Shown: positions 47,779-55,081 of the stretch, piece after piece | Numbering within the stretch: position 1 is the stretch's first letter | How the letters are laid out: each line of letters starts with the position of its first letter | Assembly (NCBI GenBank): GCA_025929895.1 | Contig: JAICPI010000013.1 | Span: forward strand, 1-55,081 | DNA from: Thermoleophilia bacterium | GTDB taxonomy: Bacteria; Actinomycetota; Thermoleophilia; Gaiellales; Gaiellaceae | DNA length: 55,081 nt | Reading direction: 5' to 3' | Position numbers and translations under genes: made by a program | The notes under the pieces: generated by a model | The model's input: only the letters and a program-made list of their open reading frames with translations | Told to the model about the DNA's origin: nothing | Databases searched by the model: none

Positions 47779-49622
47779 GCGGCGCCGACGACCGCCAGCA
47801 CGTCGTCCCCGTAGCGCTCGAGCTTCGCCGGCCCGACCCCCGCTACGGCGCCGAGCTCTGCGAGGCTCGACGGCTTCGACGCCGCGATCGCCGCGAGCGT
47901 GGAGTCGTGGAAGACGACGAAGGCCGGACGTCCCTCCTCCTGCGCGCGCCCGCGGCGCCACTGCTTGAGCGTGACGAGCACGGGGTCGTCTTCGTCGACG
48001 GGCGGTCGCGGTGCAGCGGCCGCGACGCCGAGCTCGGAGAGGTACGGGCTCGGCTTCCCCGACCACGTGATCGTCAGGTGCGTGCGGGCGCGGGTCATCC
48101 CGACGTACAGGAGGCGCCGCTCCTCGGCGAGCTCGTCGTCGGTCCGCGCGAACCGCGAAGGCAGCTCCTTGTGCTCGAGCCGTGGGAGGAAGACCGCGTC
48201 GAACTCGAGCCCCTTCGAGCGGTGGTAGGTGAGCAGGTGGACGCCGCGGTTGCCGCCGCCGCCGAAGCGCTCGCGGAGGTGCTCGGCGAACTCGTCCACG
48301 GTCGCGCCGTTCAGCCGCTCCGCGAGCCCGACGAGCAGCTTGAGGTCGCTCTGGCGCGTCACCTCGCGCTCGCCGAGCCTCGGCGGCAGGTGCGCGAGCA
48401 ACCCGTGCTCGAGGGCGGTCGCGCGCACCGCGCTCGCCGCCTCGGCCGTACCGTCGCGCCGCAACGCCTTCAGCAACTGCTTCGCGGCATCGCGCTCCAG
48501 CAGCGCGGCGCCCTGGAACGGGATGTCGGCCGCGGTGAGCGCCTCCTCGTACGCGGCCGAGCGGGCGTTCGTGCGCGAGAGGACCGCCATCTCCTCGAAC
48601 GCGACGCCGCCCGCGTGCAGCTCCCGGATCCGCTCGACGAGGTGCCCGAGCTCGTCGGCCGCCGCGCCGAACGGGCGGACGTCGGGCTCCGGGCCGGCCG
48701 CTCGCGTCGCGCGCAGCGTCTTCGCCGCGCCGCCGAGGTTCGGCACGAGCCGGTTCGCGAGCGCGAGCACCTCGGGCGTCGAGCGGTAGTTCTCCTCGAG
48801 CCGGACGACCGTCGCGTGCGGGTACCGCTGCGGCAGCGCGAGCAGGTGCTGCGGCGTCGCGCCCGTGAACCCGTAGATCGCCTGGTAGTCGTCGCCGACC
48901 GCGCAGACGTCGTCGCGCTCGCCGAGCCAGAGCTCCAGCAGGGTCTGCTGGAGCAGGTTGACGTCCTGGTACTCGTCCACGGTGAGCGCGCGGTAGCGGG
49001 CGTGGACGACGCCGAGCGAGTCGGGATCCTCCTCGTAGAGCGCGATCGCCTGGCCGAGGAGGTCCTCGAAGTCGACGAGGCCGCGCTCCGCCTTGCGCCG
49101 CTCGTAGTCGCGGAAGACGCGCTGCATCAGCTCGGGCGGGAGCGGCGGCTCGTGGTCGCCAAGAGCGTCGAGGTAGTCGTCGGGCGTCAGGCGCCGGTTC
49201 TTCGCCCACTCGACCTCGGTCGCGAGGTCGACGGCCGGCTTGAACTTCCAGGGCGCGGGCAGCGAGTTCGCGATCCAGCGCAGCGGCAGCACCTTCGAGG
49301 CGAGCACGTTGAGGTCGCGCACGCGCCCGAAGAACGAGAGCTGCGCGAGCGCCGCCGAATGGAACGTGGCGGCCCGCACGCGCTCGACGCCGAGCGCCCG
49401 CAGCCGCGCGCGCATCTGGCCGGCCGCCTTGTCGGTGAAGGTGACGGCGAGGATCTGCTCGGGCACGAACGCCCCCGTCGCGACCTGGTTCGCGATCCGG
49501 TGGGTGATCGTGGTCGTCTTGCCGGAGCCCGCGCCGGCGAGGATGCAGACCGGGCCGCGCACCGTCTCGGCCGCGCGGCGCTGCTCCGGGTTCAGCCGCT
49601 CGAGGATCGCCTCCGTGTCCAT
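47775..49622 (-). CDS. uvrD2: UvrD2-like superfamily 1 DNA helicase with HRDC-like C-terminus
   Basis: The 615-residue helicase has Walker A AGAGSGKTTT (about 30-39), TFTDKAAGQM (motif Ia), VDEYQDVN (motif II), VGDDYQAIYGFTGA (motif III), LEENYRSTPEV (motif IV), LTYHRSKGLEFDAVFLP (motif V) and YVGMTRARTHL (motif VI). The last ~75 residues, from LKQWRRGRAQEEGRPAFVVFHDSTLAAIA, form an HRDC-like domain as in mycobacterial UvrD2. It unwinds DNA 3'-5' in repair. The ATG at 49622 is preferred; TACCGT lies ten bases upstream, and GTG 49634 would overlap that hexamer. It is a housekeeping gene within the glycan region. Confidence 0.93.
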   Translation of the reverse strand: MDTEAILERLNPEQRRAAETVRGPVCILAGAGSGKTTTITHRIANQVATGAFVPEQILAVTFTDKAAGQMRARLRALGVERVRAATFHSAALAQLSFFGRVRDLNVLASKVLPLRWIANSLPAPWKFKPAVDLATEVEWAKNRRLTPDDYLDALGDHEPPLPPELMQRVFRDYERRKAERGLVDFEDLLGQAIALYEEDPDSLGVVHARYRALTVDEYQDVNLLQQTLLELWLGERDDVCAVGDDYQAIYGFTGATPQHLLALPQRYPHATVVRLEENYRSTPEVLALANRLVPNLGGAAKTLRATRAAGPEPDVRPFGAAADELGHLVERIRELHAGGVAFEEMAVLSRTNARSAAYEEALTAADIPFQGAALLERDAAKQLLKALRRDGTAEAASAVRATALEHGLLAHLPPRLGEREVTRQSDLKLLVGLAERLNGATVDEFAEHLRERFGGGGNRGVHLLTYHRSKGLEFDAVFLPRLEHKELPSRFARTDDELAEERRLLYVGMTRARTHLTITWSGKPSPYLSELGVAAAAPRPPVDEDDPVLVTLKQWRRGRAQEEGRPAFVVFHDSTLAAIAASKPSSLAELGAVAGVGPAKLERYGDDVLAVVGAA

Positions 49623-49671
49623 GGGGCGGTCCACGGTAGAGGGCGGGCGGGACGGAGCCGCCCCGAGAGGG

Positions 49672-51540
49672 TCAAGCAGGTGTGACGGGAGTGGAGCGAT
49701 CCTGTGAACGTTCGCGCACAGGCGCGCGCACGATCGTCGCGAGCCGCGAGACGAGCTCGAGCGTGTCCCCCTCCTCGACGAGCCGCTCGAGCACGTTCAG
49801 CTCCTCGTCGAGCCACCCCGGCTCGACCGGCTCCCGCGTCGCCCGCGAGATCTTCGCGTGGGAGGTCGGGTGGACCGTCTCCCCGTCGTTCCAGAGCTCC
49901 TCGTGCAGCTTCTCGCCCGGGCGCGTGCCGACGAAGTCGATCTTCACGTCGCCGCGGCCCGAGAGGCGGATCATGTTCTCCGCGAGGTCGACGATGCGCA
50001 CGGGCTCGCCCATGTCGAGGACGTAGACCTCGCCGCGACCGCCGATCGCGCCCGCCTGGACGACGAGCGACGACGCCTCGGGGATGGTCATGAAGTAGCG
50101 CGTCATCTCTGGGTGCGTGACCGTGAGCGGGCCGCCGCGCAGGAGCTGGCGGCGGAAGATCGGGACGACCGAGCCCGAGGAGCCGAGCACGTTGCCGAAG
50201 CGGACGGCGACGTACCTCGTCGGGACGTCCCTGCGATGCCCCAGCGTCTCGACGACCCACTCGCAGAGCGCCTTCGACTGGCCCATCACGGTCTTCGGGT
50301 TCACGGCCTTGTCGGTGGAGACGAGCACGAACCGCTCGACGCGGAACTCCGCCGACACCTCTGCGACGACGCGAGTCGCGAGCACGTTGTTGCGAACCGA
50401 CTCGATCGGGTTCGCCTCCATCAGCGGCACGTGCTTGTACGCCGCGGCGTGGAAGACGACGTCGGGGCGGTAGCGCTCGAAGACCTGGCGCATCTTCGCG
50501 CGGTTGCCGCAGTCGGCGAGGACGGGGACGCTGGCGGGGAACTCCCGCTCCTCGACGAGCTCGCGCTCGATCTCGAACAGCGCGGTCTCCGCGGAGTCGA
50601 CGAGGACGAGCCGCGACGGCTCGACGCGCGCGAGCTGGCGGCAGAGCTCCGAGCCGATCGACCCGCCGGCGCCGGTCACGAGCACCGTCTTGCCGCGCAC
50701 GTAGGACGCGACCGAGGGCAGGTCGACCTCGACCGGCTCGCGGCCGAGCACGTCCTCGACCTGCACGGGCCGGATCTGCGTGGCGAGGTCGAGATCGCCG
50801 GCGATCAGCTCGTGTAGCCCGGGCAGCGTCTTCACGGGAACGCGCTCGGCACTCGCCAGCTCGACGATCTTCCGCCTGAACTCGCCGGGCGCCGAGGGCA
50901 CGGCGATCAGCACCTCGTCCGGCCTGTTGTCGCGCAGGAGGTGCGGCAGGTCGTCCGTCGTCCCGAGCACGCGCACGCCGAGCAGGCGCATCCCGCGCTT
51001 GCGCGGGTCGTCGTCGACGAGGCCGACCGGGGTCGACTTCGCGAGCGTCGAGCGCTGGAGCTCCTGCACGACGAGGCGTCCGGCGTCGCCGGCGCCCACG
51101 ATCAAAACCTCCTTGCCGCGGGCCATCAGCCCGCCCTTCGGCCGCTCGATCACCGTCCGCGCGAGCAGGCGCGAGCCCGCGACGAAGCCGAGCAGGAGCA
51201 GCGGATCGACGAGCGCGACGCCGCGCGGCAGACGCAGGCGCTCCACGGGGTAGAAGAAGTAGACGGCGGCGATCGCGAGCACCGACGCGACCGCGACGCC
51301 CGCCAGCGCGCGCCACATGTCCCGTGTGGAGACGTAGCGCCACCAGCGCTGGTAGAAGCCGAACGCGACGAAGACCGCGAGCTTGATCGCGACGACGAAC
51401 GGCAGCGTGTCCCACAGCATCGTCTCGTAGAACCGCGGCACGTCGAAGTCGAACCGCAGCTGGAAGGCGAGGTACCAGGCCGCGGCGATCATCGCCGCGT
51501 CGGCCGCGAGCTGCCAGAGACGGTGGCGCGTGATCGGCAC
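49672..51540 (-). CDS. Membrane-bound UDP-sugar 4,6-dehydratase (WbpM/PglF/CapD type)
   Basis: The 622-residue protein has four N-terminal membrane helices (about 10-130), a CoA-binding-like domain (about 143-260) and an extended SDR domain (about 284-590). The SDR part has VTGAGGSIGSELCRQL and VLVSTDKAVNPKTVMGQSK. In the latter the usual catalytic Tyr is Met419, followed by Lys423, exactly as in WbpM and PglF. These enzymes make UDP-2-acetamido-4-keto-2,6-dideoxy-hexose from UDP-GlcNAc. The GTG at 51540 is six bases after the stop of an adjacent DegT aminotransferase, giving the classic pair for a 4-amino (bacillosamine-like) sugar. Location is the cytoplasmic face of the membrane. Confidence 0.93.
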   Translation of the reverse strand: MPITRHRLWQLAADAAMIAAAWYLAFQLRFDFDVPRFYETMLWDTLPFVVAIKLAVFVAFGFYQRWWRYVSTRDMWRALAGVAVASVLAIAAVYFFYPVERLRLPRGVALVDPLLLLGFVAGSRLLARTVIERPKGGLMARGKEVLIVGAGDAGRLVVQELQRSTLAKSTPVGLVDDDPRKRGMRLLGVRVLGTTDDLPHLLRDNRPDEVLIAVPSAPGEFRRKIVELASAERVPVKTLPGLHELIAGDLDLATQIRPVQVEDVLGREPVEVDLPSVASYVRGKTVLVTGAGGSIGSELCRQLARVEPSRLVLVDSAETALFEIERELVEEREFPASVPVLADCGNRAKMRQVFERYRPDVVFHAAAYKHVPLMEANPIESVRNNVLATRVVAEVSAEFRVERFVLVSTDKAVNPKTVMGQSKALCEWVVETLGHRRDVPTRYVAVRFGNVLGSSGSVVPIFRRQLLRGGPLTVTHPEMTRYFMTIPEASSLVVQAGAIGGRGEVYVLDMGEPVRIVDLAENMIRLSGRGDVKIDFVGTRPGEKLHEELWNDGETVHPTSHAKISRATREPVEPGWLDEELNVLERLVEEGDTLELVSRLATIVRAPVRERSQDRSTPVTPA

Positions 51541-51546
51541 CCGCGC

Positions 51547-52626
51547 CTACACCTTCACGCCCACGGCCGAGCGGACGACCTCGACGACCCGCTCCTGGAC
51601 GGCGGGCTCGATCCCCGGCCAGAGCGGGACCGAGAAGTTCTCCTCGGCCGCGCGCTCGGTCTCGGGCAGCGAGCCGCGCTCCCAGCCGAGCGAGCGCAAC
51701 GCAGGTTGCAGATGCAGCGGCGTCGTGTAGTACGTGGCGGAGGCGATCTCGGCGTCCGCCAGCGAGGCGCGGATGCGGTCTCGCTCGGGCGATCGGCAGA
51801 CGAAGAGGTGGTAGACGTGCCCCGGCTCGTCGGCCGGCAGCTCGACGAGCTCCCCGAGCCCGAGCTCCGCGTAGCGCGCGGCCGCCTCGCGCCTGCCCCG
51901 GGTCCACTCCTCGAGCCGCGTGAGGAAGAGCCGCAGGAACGCGGCCTGGAGCTCGTCCAGGCGCGAGTTGTAGCCCACGAGCTCGAAGTCGACCTTGTCG
52001 CGGGAGCCGTGGAAGGCGAGCATCCGCACGCGTTCCCCGAGCTCGTCGTCGTTGACCGCGACGAGCCCGCCGTCGCCGAGGCAGAAGAGGTTCTTCGTCG
52101 GGTAGAAGCTGAACGTCGACGCCACGCTCGTCGCGATCCCGGGCGAGCCGAACGCCTGGGCGGCGTCCTCGAGGATCGGCGCGCCGAGCTTCGCGAGCTC
52201 GGCGACCGGCGCGGGCCGGCCGAACAGGTGCACCGGCATGATCGCTTTCGTGCGCGGGGTGACGCGCTCGGCGACGTCGTCGGGGTCCAGGTTCAGCGTC
52301 GCCGCGTCGACGTCGGCGAACACGGGCGTGGCGCCGCGGCGCGCGATCGACTCCGCCGTCGCGTAGAACGTGAACGCGGGGCAGATCACCTCGTCGCCGG
52401 GCCCGATCTCGAGCGCGTCGAGCACGAGCACGAGCGCATCGGTGCCGTTCGCGACGCCGATCGTGCGGCGCACGCCGAGGGAGGCGGCGGCCTCCTGCTC
52501 GAACGCGGCCACGTTGGGCCCGCGGATGAAGGCGCCCGAGGCGAGCACCTCGTCGAACCGCTCGCGCAGCTCCTCGATCAGCGGCGCGTACTGCGCCTGG
52601 ACGTCAACGAGCGGGATCTTCGGCAC
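51547..52626 (-). CDS. DegT/DnrJ/EryC1/StrS aminotransferase (WbpE-like)
   Basis: The 359-residue protein has IPLVDVQAQYAPLIEELRER, SGAFIRGPNVAAFE, GVANGTDALVLVLDAL, PAFTFYATAESI, IMPVHLFGR, LEDAAQAFGS and FYPTKNLFCLGDGG with the PLP Lys. The sequence pattern matches WbpE/WlbC-type 3- or 4-keto aminotransferases. Start GTG 52626 has TACCCT eight bases upstream, inside the last codons of the DedA gene (23-base overlap), so it can be transcribed on its own. With the downstream WbpM-type dehydratase it should form a UDP-aminosugar. Whether it aminates position 3 or 4 is unclear. Confidence 0.91.
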   Translation of the reverse strand: MPKIPLVDVQAQYAPLIEELRERFDEVLASGAFIRGPNVAAFEQEAAASLGVRRTIGVANGTDALVLVLDALEIGPGDEVICPAFTFYATAESIARRGATPVFADVDAATLNLDPDDVAERVTPRTKAIMPVHLFGRPAPVAELAKLGAPILEDAAQAFGSPGIATSVASTFSFYPTKNLFCLGDGGLVAVNDDELGERVRMLAFHGSRDKVDFELVGYNSRLDELQAAFLRLFLTRLEEWTRGRREAAARYAELGLGELVELPADEPGHVYHLFVCRSPERDRIRASLADAEIASATYYTTPLHLQPALRSLGWERGSLPETERAAEENFSVPLWPGIEPAVQERVVEVVRSAVGVKV

Positions 52627-53296
52627 GGCGAGAAAGGGTACTGGAGCGCCGGCGGCGCACCAGCAGGTACGCCAGGCCGAGCACGATCCCTGCCGCGACC
52701 GCGTAGTCGACGTAGTGGAAGTTCTCGTGGAAGGTCTCCCAGCGGGTCCCGAAGCCGTAGCCGATCCCCGCGAAGGCGAGGCACCACAGGGTCGAGCCGA
52801 CGAACGTCAGCGCCGTGTACGGCGCGAGCGCGGCGCGGAAGACGCCCGCCGGGATCGAGACGAACGAGCGTGCGACCGGGGTGATCCGGCCGAGGAACGC
52901 GGTCCACTGCCCCCAGCGGTCGAACCAGCGCTCGGCCTGCTCGAGCTTGTGCGGCGGCAGGTGGAGCCACCGGCCGTGCCGGTCGAGGTAGGGCCGGCCC
53001 CCGTACACCCCGATCGCCCAGCCCAGGACGGCGCCGATCGTGTACCCGACCGTCCCCGCCAGCACCATCGCCACGTACGCGCCCAGGCCGGACTCGAACT
53101 CGTGGCCGAACAGGACGACGCCCGAGGAGAACGCCCCGGCCGCGAGCGCACCGGAGTAGACCATCACGAGCTCGCTCGCGGCCGGGAAGACGGCGTCGAG
53201 GAGCATCAGCGCGAACACGGCGTAGAGCCCGTGGTCGCCGATCGCGTCGGTGACCCAGTCGGTGATGAAGCCGGTGATCGAGCTGGCGAGGATCAA
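52604..53296 (-). CDS. DedA family membrane protein
   Basis: The 230-residue protein has the DedA (SNARE-associated) core. It shows VFPAASELVMVYSGALAAG near the first helices, GTVGYTIGAVLGWAIGVYGGRPYL, WFDRWGQWTAFLGRITPVARSFVSIPAGV with the conserved acidic-free G-R-x-x-P-x-x-R motif, and a C-terminal helix. Some DedA proteins recycle undecaprenyl phosphate (UptA). The TTG at 53296 makes a TTGA overlap with the upstream secreted-protein gene. In a region rich in undecaprenyl-linked glycan genes, carrier recycling is a reasonable role, but other DedA functions (membrane homeostasis) are possible. Confidence 0.88.
   Translation of the reverse strand: MILASSITGFITDWVTDAIGDHGLYAVFALMLLDAVFPAASELVMVYSGALAAGAFSSGVVLFGHEFESGLGAYVAMVLAGTVGYTIGAVLGWAIGVYGGRPYLDRHGRWLHLPPHKLEQAERWFDRWGQWTAFLGRITPVARSFVSIPAGVFRAALAPYTALTFVGSTLWCLAFAGIGYGFGTRWETFHENFHYVDYAVAAGIVLGLAYLLVRRRRSSTLSRRAEDPAR
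52635..52640 (-). promoter_or_regulatory. -10 element for the aminotransferase at 52626
   Basis: TACCCT is eight bases before the GTG, inside the DedA coding sequence. Confidence 0.5.
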
Positions 53297-54984
53297 CGGC
53301 GCACGCGGAAGGGCGCCGTCAGCGAGACCGTGCCGACCTCGTTCTGCGCGGTGAGGCGGAACTGGTAGCGGCCGACGCGGGCGCGCACGCCCGAGGCGAA
53401 CCTGCCGTTCCACGAGAGCGACTGGGCGCCCGCCGGCAGGGCGCGCGCCGGCAGCGTGCGGATCGTGGCGCCGCTTGCGGTCAGGACGGTCGCGCGGGCC
53501 CTCGCGGGGCGCGTGAGCGTGAACGAGGCGCGCACCGGCCGTCCGCGCCGCGCGGAGGTCGCCGTCAGCGCGCCGAGGGTGAGGTTGAGCGAGAACTGCC
53601 GCTCGGCCTGCGAAACGCGCCCGAGGTCGTCGGTCGAGTCGACCACGAACCGCCACGTTCCCTCGGGTGCGGCCGCCGTCCACGGGAAGCGGTACGTGCC
53701 GAGCGTCGTCCTGCCGCCGACGTCGACGGGCTGCTCCGTCCCGTCCGGCGCGATCAGGCGCGCGTTCACGGTCGAGGGCCGCACGATCTTGTAGGCGAGC
53801 AGCTGCCGGTCGTCGACACCGTCGCCGTTCGGCGAGACGACCTCCTCGGGCAGCTCGGGGACGTGGACTCCGTAGTAGAAGAGATTGACGGAGTTCGCGA
53901 TCGCGCGCTCGGCACCGTCGGACGGACGGTTGAGGAGCGCCCCCTCGAAGGCCATCGTGGCCGAGCCGCCGCCGTCGAGGCCGATCCCGGTCCAGGCGCC
54001 GAGGCGCGTGAGGAGCAGCGCGAGCTCGAAGTTCGTCATCCCGACGCTGTACCCGGCACGGCGCCCGTCCACCGTGACGAGGATGACGCGCCCGTCCTGC
54101 GTCTGCGCGACCGCGCTGCGCGGCTGGCGCGGGACGAGCTGCGCGATCGAGAAGAGCTCGTTCGAGCGGAAGATCGCCTTGCCCTCCTTGACGAGCAGCG
54201 GGCCTCCGCCGACCGCGTCGACGAGGCTGGACCAGTCCGGAGTCAGCGTCAGGCGCACGTTCACGTTCGTGCCGAGCGGCGCCTCCGTCGCCATGCGCCC
54301 GGCGCCGGTGGCGCCTCGGCCGACGAGCACCGCGCCGCCGGGCGGGATCGGCGTGCCGCCGCCCTCCTTCGCGCCCACCACCGTGCCGACGAGGTCGCGT
54401 AGCGGCTGCGCGGCGGGGAAGGGCGAGAGCGTCAGCTCGACGGTCTGCGTGGACGCGGGCGTCGCCGGGCCGTAGCTCGGCGTGAAGAGCGCGGTGCCGC
54501 CGGGGTTCGGCGGCCGGTTCAGCACGAGCGGCCGTCGCTGCCCGGCGCCCTGCCAGGTGCCCGCGAACCGGATGCGGTCGACCCGGAGCGTCCCCTCGGG
54601 GTCGATCCCCGCGCTCGAGCGGTCGGGGTTCGGCTGCGACGCGAGCACGCCGTTCAGCATCGTCAGCCCGCTCGGCGAGCCGACGCTGAAGTTGAAGAGA
54701 TCGCCGTTGACGCCCGCGACCGTCGCGGTCGTCGAGAGCCGTCGCTGCATCTGCGTCACGCGCTCGCGCCCGATCACGAGGTCGTTCGAGAGGATCGGCT
54801 TGAGCGCGTAGAGACCCGTCGGTCGCGGGCCGCGCAGCACGTGCACCGCGACGGGCCCGTGCGTCGTGAACTGCACCTGGCGCTCGTACGTCACGCCGGG
54901 CATGAGCACGCGTTCCTGCGCGAGCGCCGTGGGGGCGAGGACGAGCGCCGCCAGGGCGGCCGTGAGCAGGGACTTTCCAGGCAC
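53293..54984 (-). CDS. Secreted phosphodiester glycosidase (NAGPA domain) with FlgD-like Ig modules
   Basis: The 563-residue protein has a signal peptide ending near APTALAQ (residue ~25). A NAGPA-type phosphodiester glycosidase domain follows (about 30-330), with VAGVNGDLFNF, VDAVGGGPLLVKEGK, RSAVAQTQDGRVILVTVDGR and GIGLDGGGSATMAF. Then come beta modules: VVSPNGDGVDDRQLLAYKI, and a C-terminal one with LSWNGRFASGVRARVGRYQFRL, which is FlgD-Ig-like. Relatives cleave sugar-phosphate diesters in wall polymers or sporulation polysaccharide. GTG 54984 is chosen because it directly precedes the signal peptide; TACCTT is eleven bases upstream. The DedA gene overlaps its stop. Confidence 0.87.
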   Translation of the reverse strand: MPGKSLLTAALAALVLAPTALAQERVLMPGVTYERQVQFTTHGPVAVHVLRGPRPTGLYALKPILSNDLVIGRERVTQMQRRLSTTATVAGVNGDLFNFSVGSPSGLTMLNGVLASQPNPDRSSAGIDPEGTLRVDRIRFAGTWQGAGQRRPLVLNRPPNPGGTALFTPSYGPATPASTQTVELTLSPFPAAQPLRDLVGTVVGAKEGGGTPIPPGGAVLVGRGATGAGRMATEAPLGTNVNVRLTLTPDWSSLVDAVGGGPLLVKEGKAIFRSNELFSIAQLVPRQPRSAVAQTQDGRVILVTVDGRRAGYSVGMTNFELALLLTRLGAWTGIGLDGGGSATMAFEGALLNRPSDGAERAIANSVNLFYYGVHVPELPEEVVSPNGDGVDDRQLLAYKIVRPSTVNARLIAPDGTEQPVDVGGRTTLGTYRFPWTAAAPEGTWRFVVDSTDDLGRVSQAERQFSLNLTLGALTATSARRGRPVRASFTLTRPARARATVLTASGATIRTLPARALPAGAQSLSWNGRFASGVRARVGRYQFRLTAQNEVGTVSLTAPFRVRR

Positions 54985-55081
54985 GACGCGCGGAGAAGGT
55001 ACCCGAAGGCTCGGCGAGGTTGGCTCAGGCTTTACCGCATGCTTACGTCGCGCGCGCGCGGGGGCGGACCCCACCGCCCCC

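Noticed and set aside
44813-47968. A 1051-codon plus-strand open frame opposite the PhoX-like gene.
   Set aside because: It is low-complexity Arg/Ala/Pro sequence antisense to, or out of frame with, well-supported genes.
1-55081. tRNA, rRNA, CRISPR repeats, insertion sequences, integrases and riboswitches.
   Set aside because: None could be recognised by reading the sequence; a covariance-model search would be the decisive test for small RNAs.

Overview
The window is about 55 kb of very GC-rich bacterial DNA, roughly 70% by eye. Starts are dominated by GTG and ATG with several TTG, and stop/start overlaps of the GTGA, ATGA and TTGA type are common. The gene families point to an actinobacterium: a UvrD2-type helicase with an HRDC-like tail, a Streptomyces subtilisin inhibitor (SSI) fold protein, a DUF402 protein and a DHA2-type drug exporter. 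A deep-branching group such as Thermoleophilia fits best, but that placement is inference. I see 52 protein-coding genes (one cut by the left edge) and no rRNA, tRNA, CRISPR array, insertion sequence or phage gene. No gene-free stretch exceeds about 131 bases.

Layout. (1) 1-16532 is a surface-polysaccharide region. It holds the start of an asparagine synthetase, two sugar-nucleotide epimerases, glycosyltransferases, a carbamoyltransferase next to a DegT aminotransferase, a methyltransferase-glycosyltransferase fusion, two small methyltransferases, an O-antigen ligase/polymerase, an ATP-grasp ligase and a membrane-anchored receiver/HD-GYP protein. (2) 16664-24662 is a tightly overlapped seven-gene minus-strand operon. 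In transcription order it runs polyprenyl-phosphate-type GT2, dTDP-glucose 4,6-dehydratase-like enzyme, ATP-grasp enzyme, ArnB-like aminotransferase, YbhN/UPF0104 membrane protein, rhamnosyltransferase-like GT2 and a large GT-C-like membrane protein. (3) 24690-28264 holds a DUF402 protein, a DHA2 exporter with its TetR regulator and operator, and another epimerase. (4) 28297-36190 holds an SSI-fold protein, two ATP-grasp enzymes, a CE4-like protein, a glycosyltransferase, a Wzx-like flippase and, convergently, a second O-antigen ligase and a secreted protein. (5) 36238-44801 is a sulfur and C4-acid region. LysR and an iron-type dehydrogenase precede an eight-gene operon: a short fumarate-reductase flavoprotein, both subunits of a class I fumarase/tartrate dehydratase, phosphosulfolactate synthase, APS reductase, APS kinase, ATP sulfurylase and a TauE/SafE exporter. 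(6) 44829-54984 holds a DUF354 protein, a Tat-exported PhoX-like protein, a UvrD2-like helicase, a WbpM/PglF-type dehydratase with a DegT aminotransferase, a DedA protein and a secreted phosphodiester-glycosidase-type protein.

Most interesting observation: the eight-gene operon can be read as one pathway. Sulfate is activated and reduced to sulfite, phosphosulfolactate synthase joins sulfite to phosphoenolpyruvate, and after dephosphorylation the product sulfolactate is the sulfonate analogue of malate. A fumarase-like dehydratase and a fumarate-reductase-like flavoprotein in the same operon could then give 3-sulfoacrylate and 3-sulfopropionate, with a TauE/SafE protein as exporter. This is a hypothesis built from gene content and chemistry, not a demonstrated route.

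A second window-wide signal is regulatory. A TANNNT-like -10 hexamer lies 6-9 bases before the start codon of most operon-leading genes, which suggests widespread leaderless transcription.
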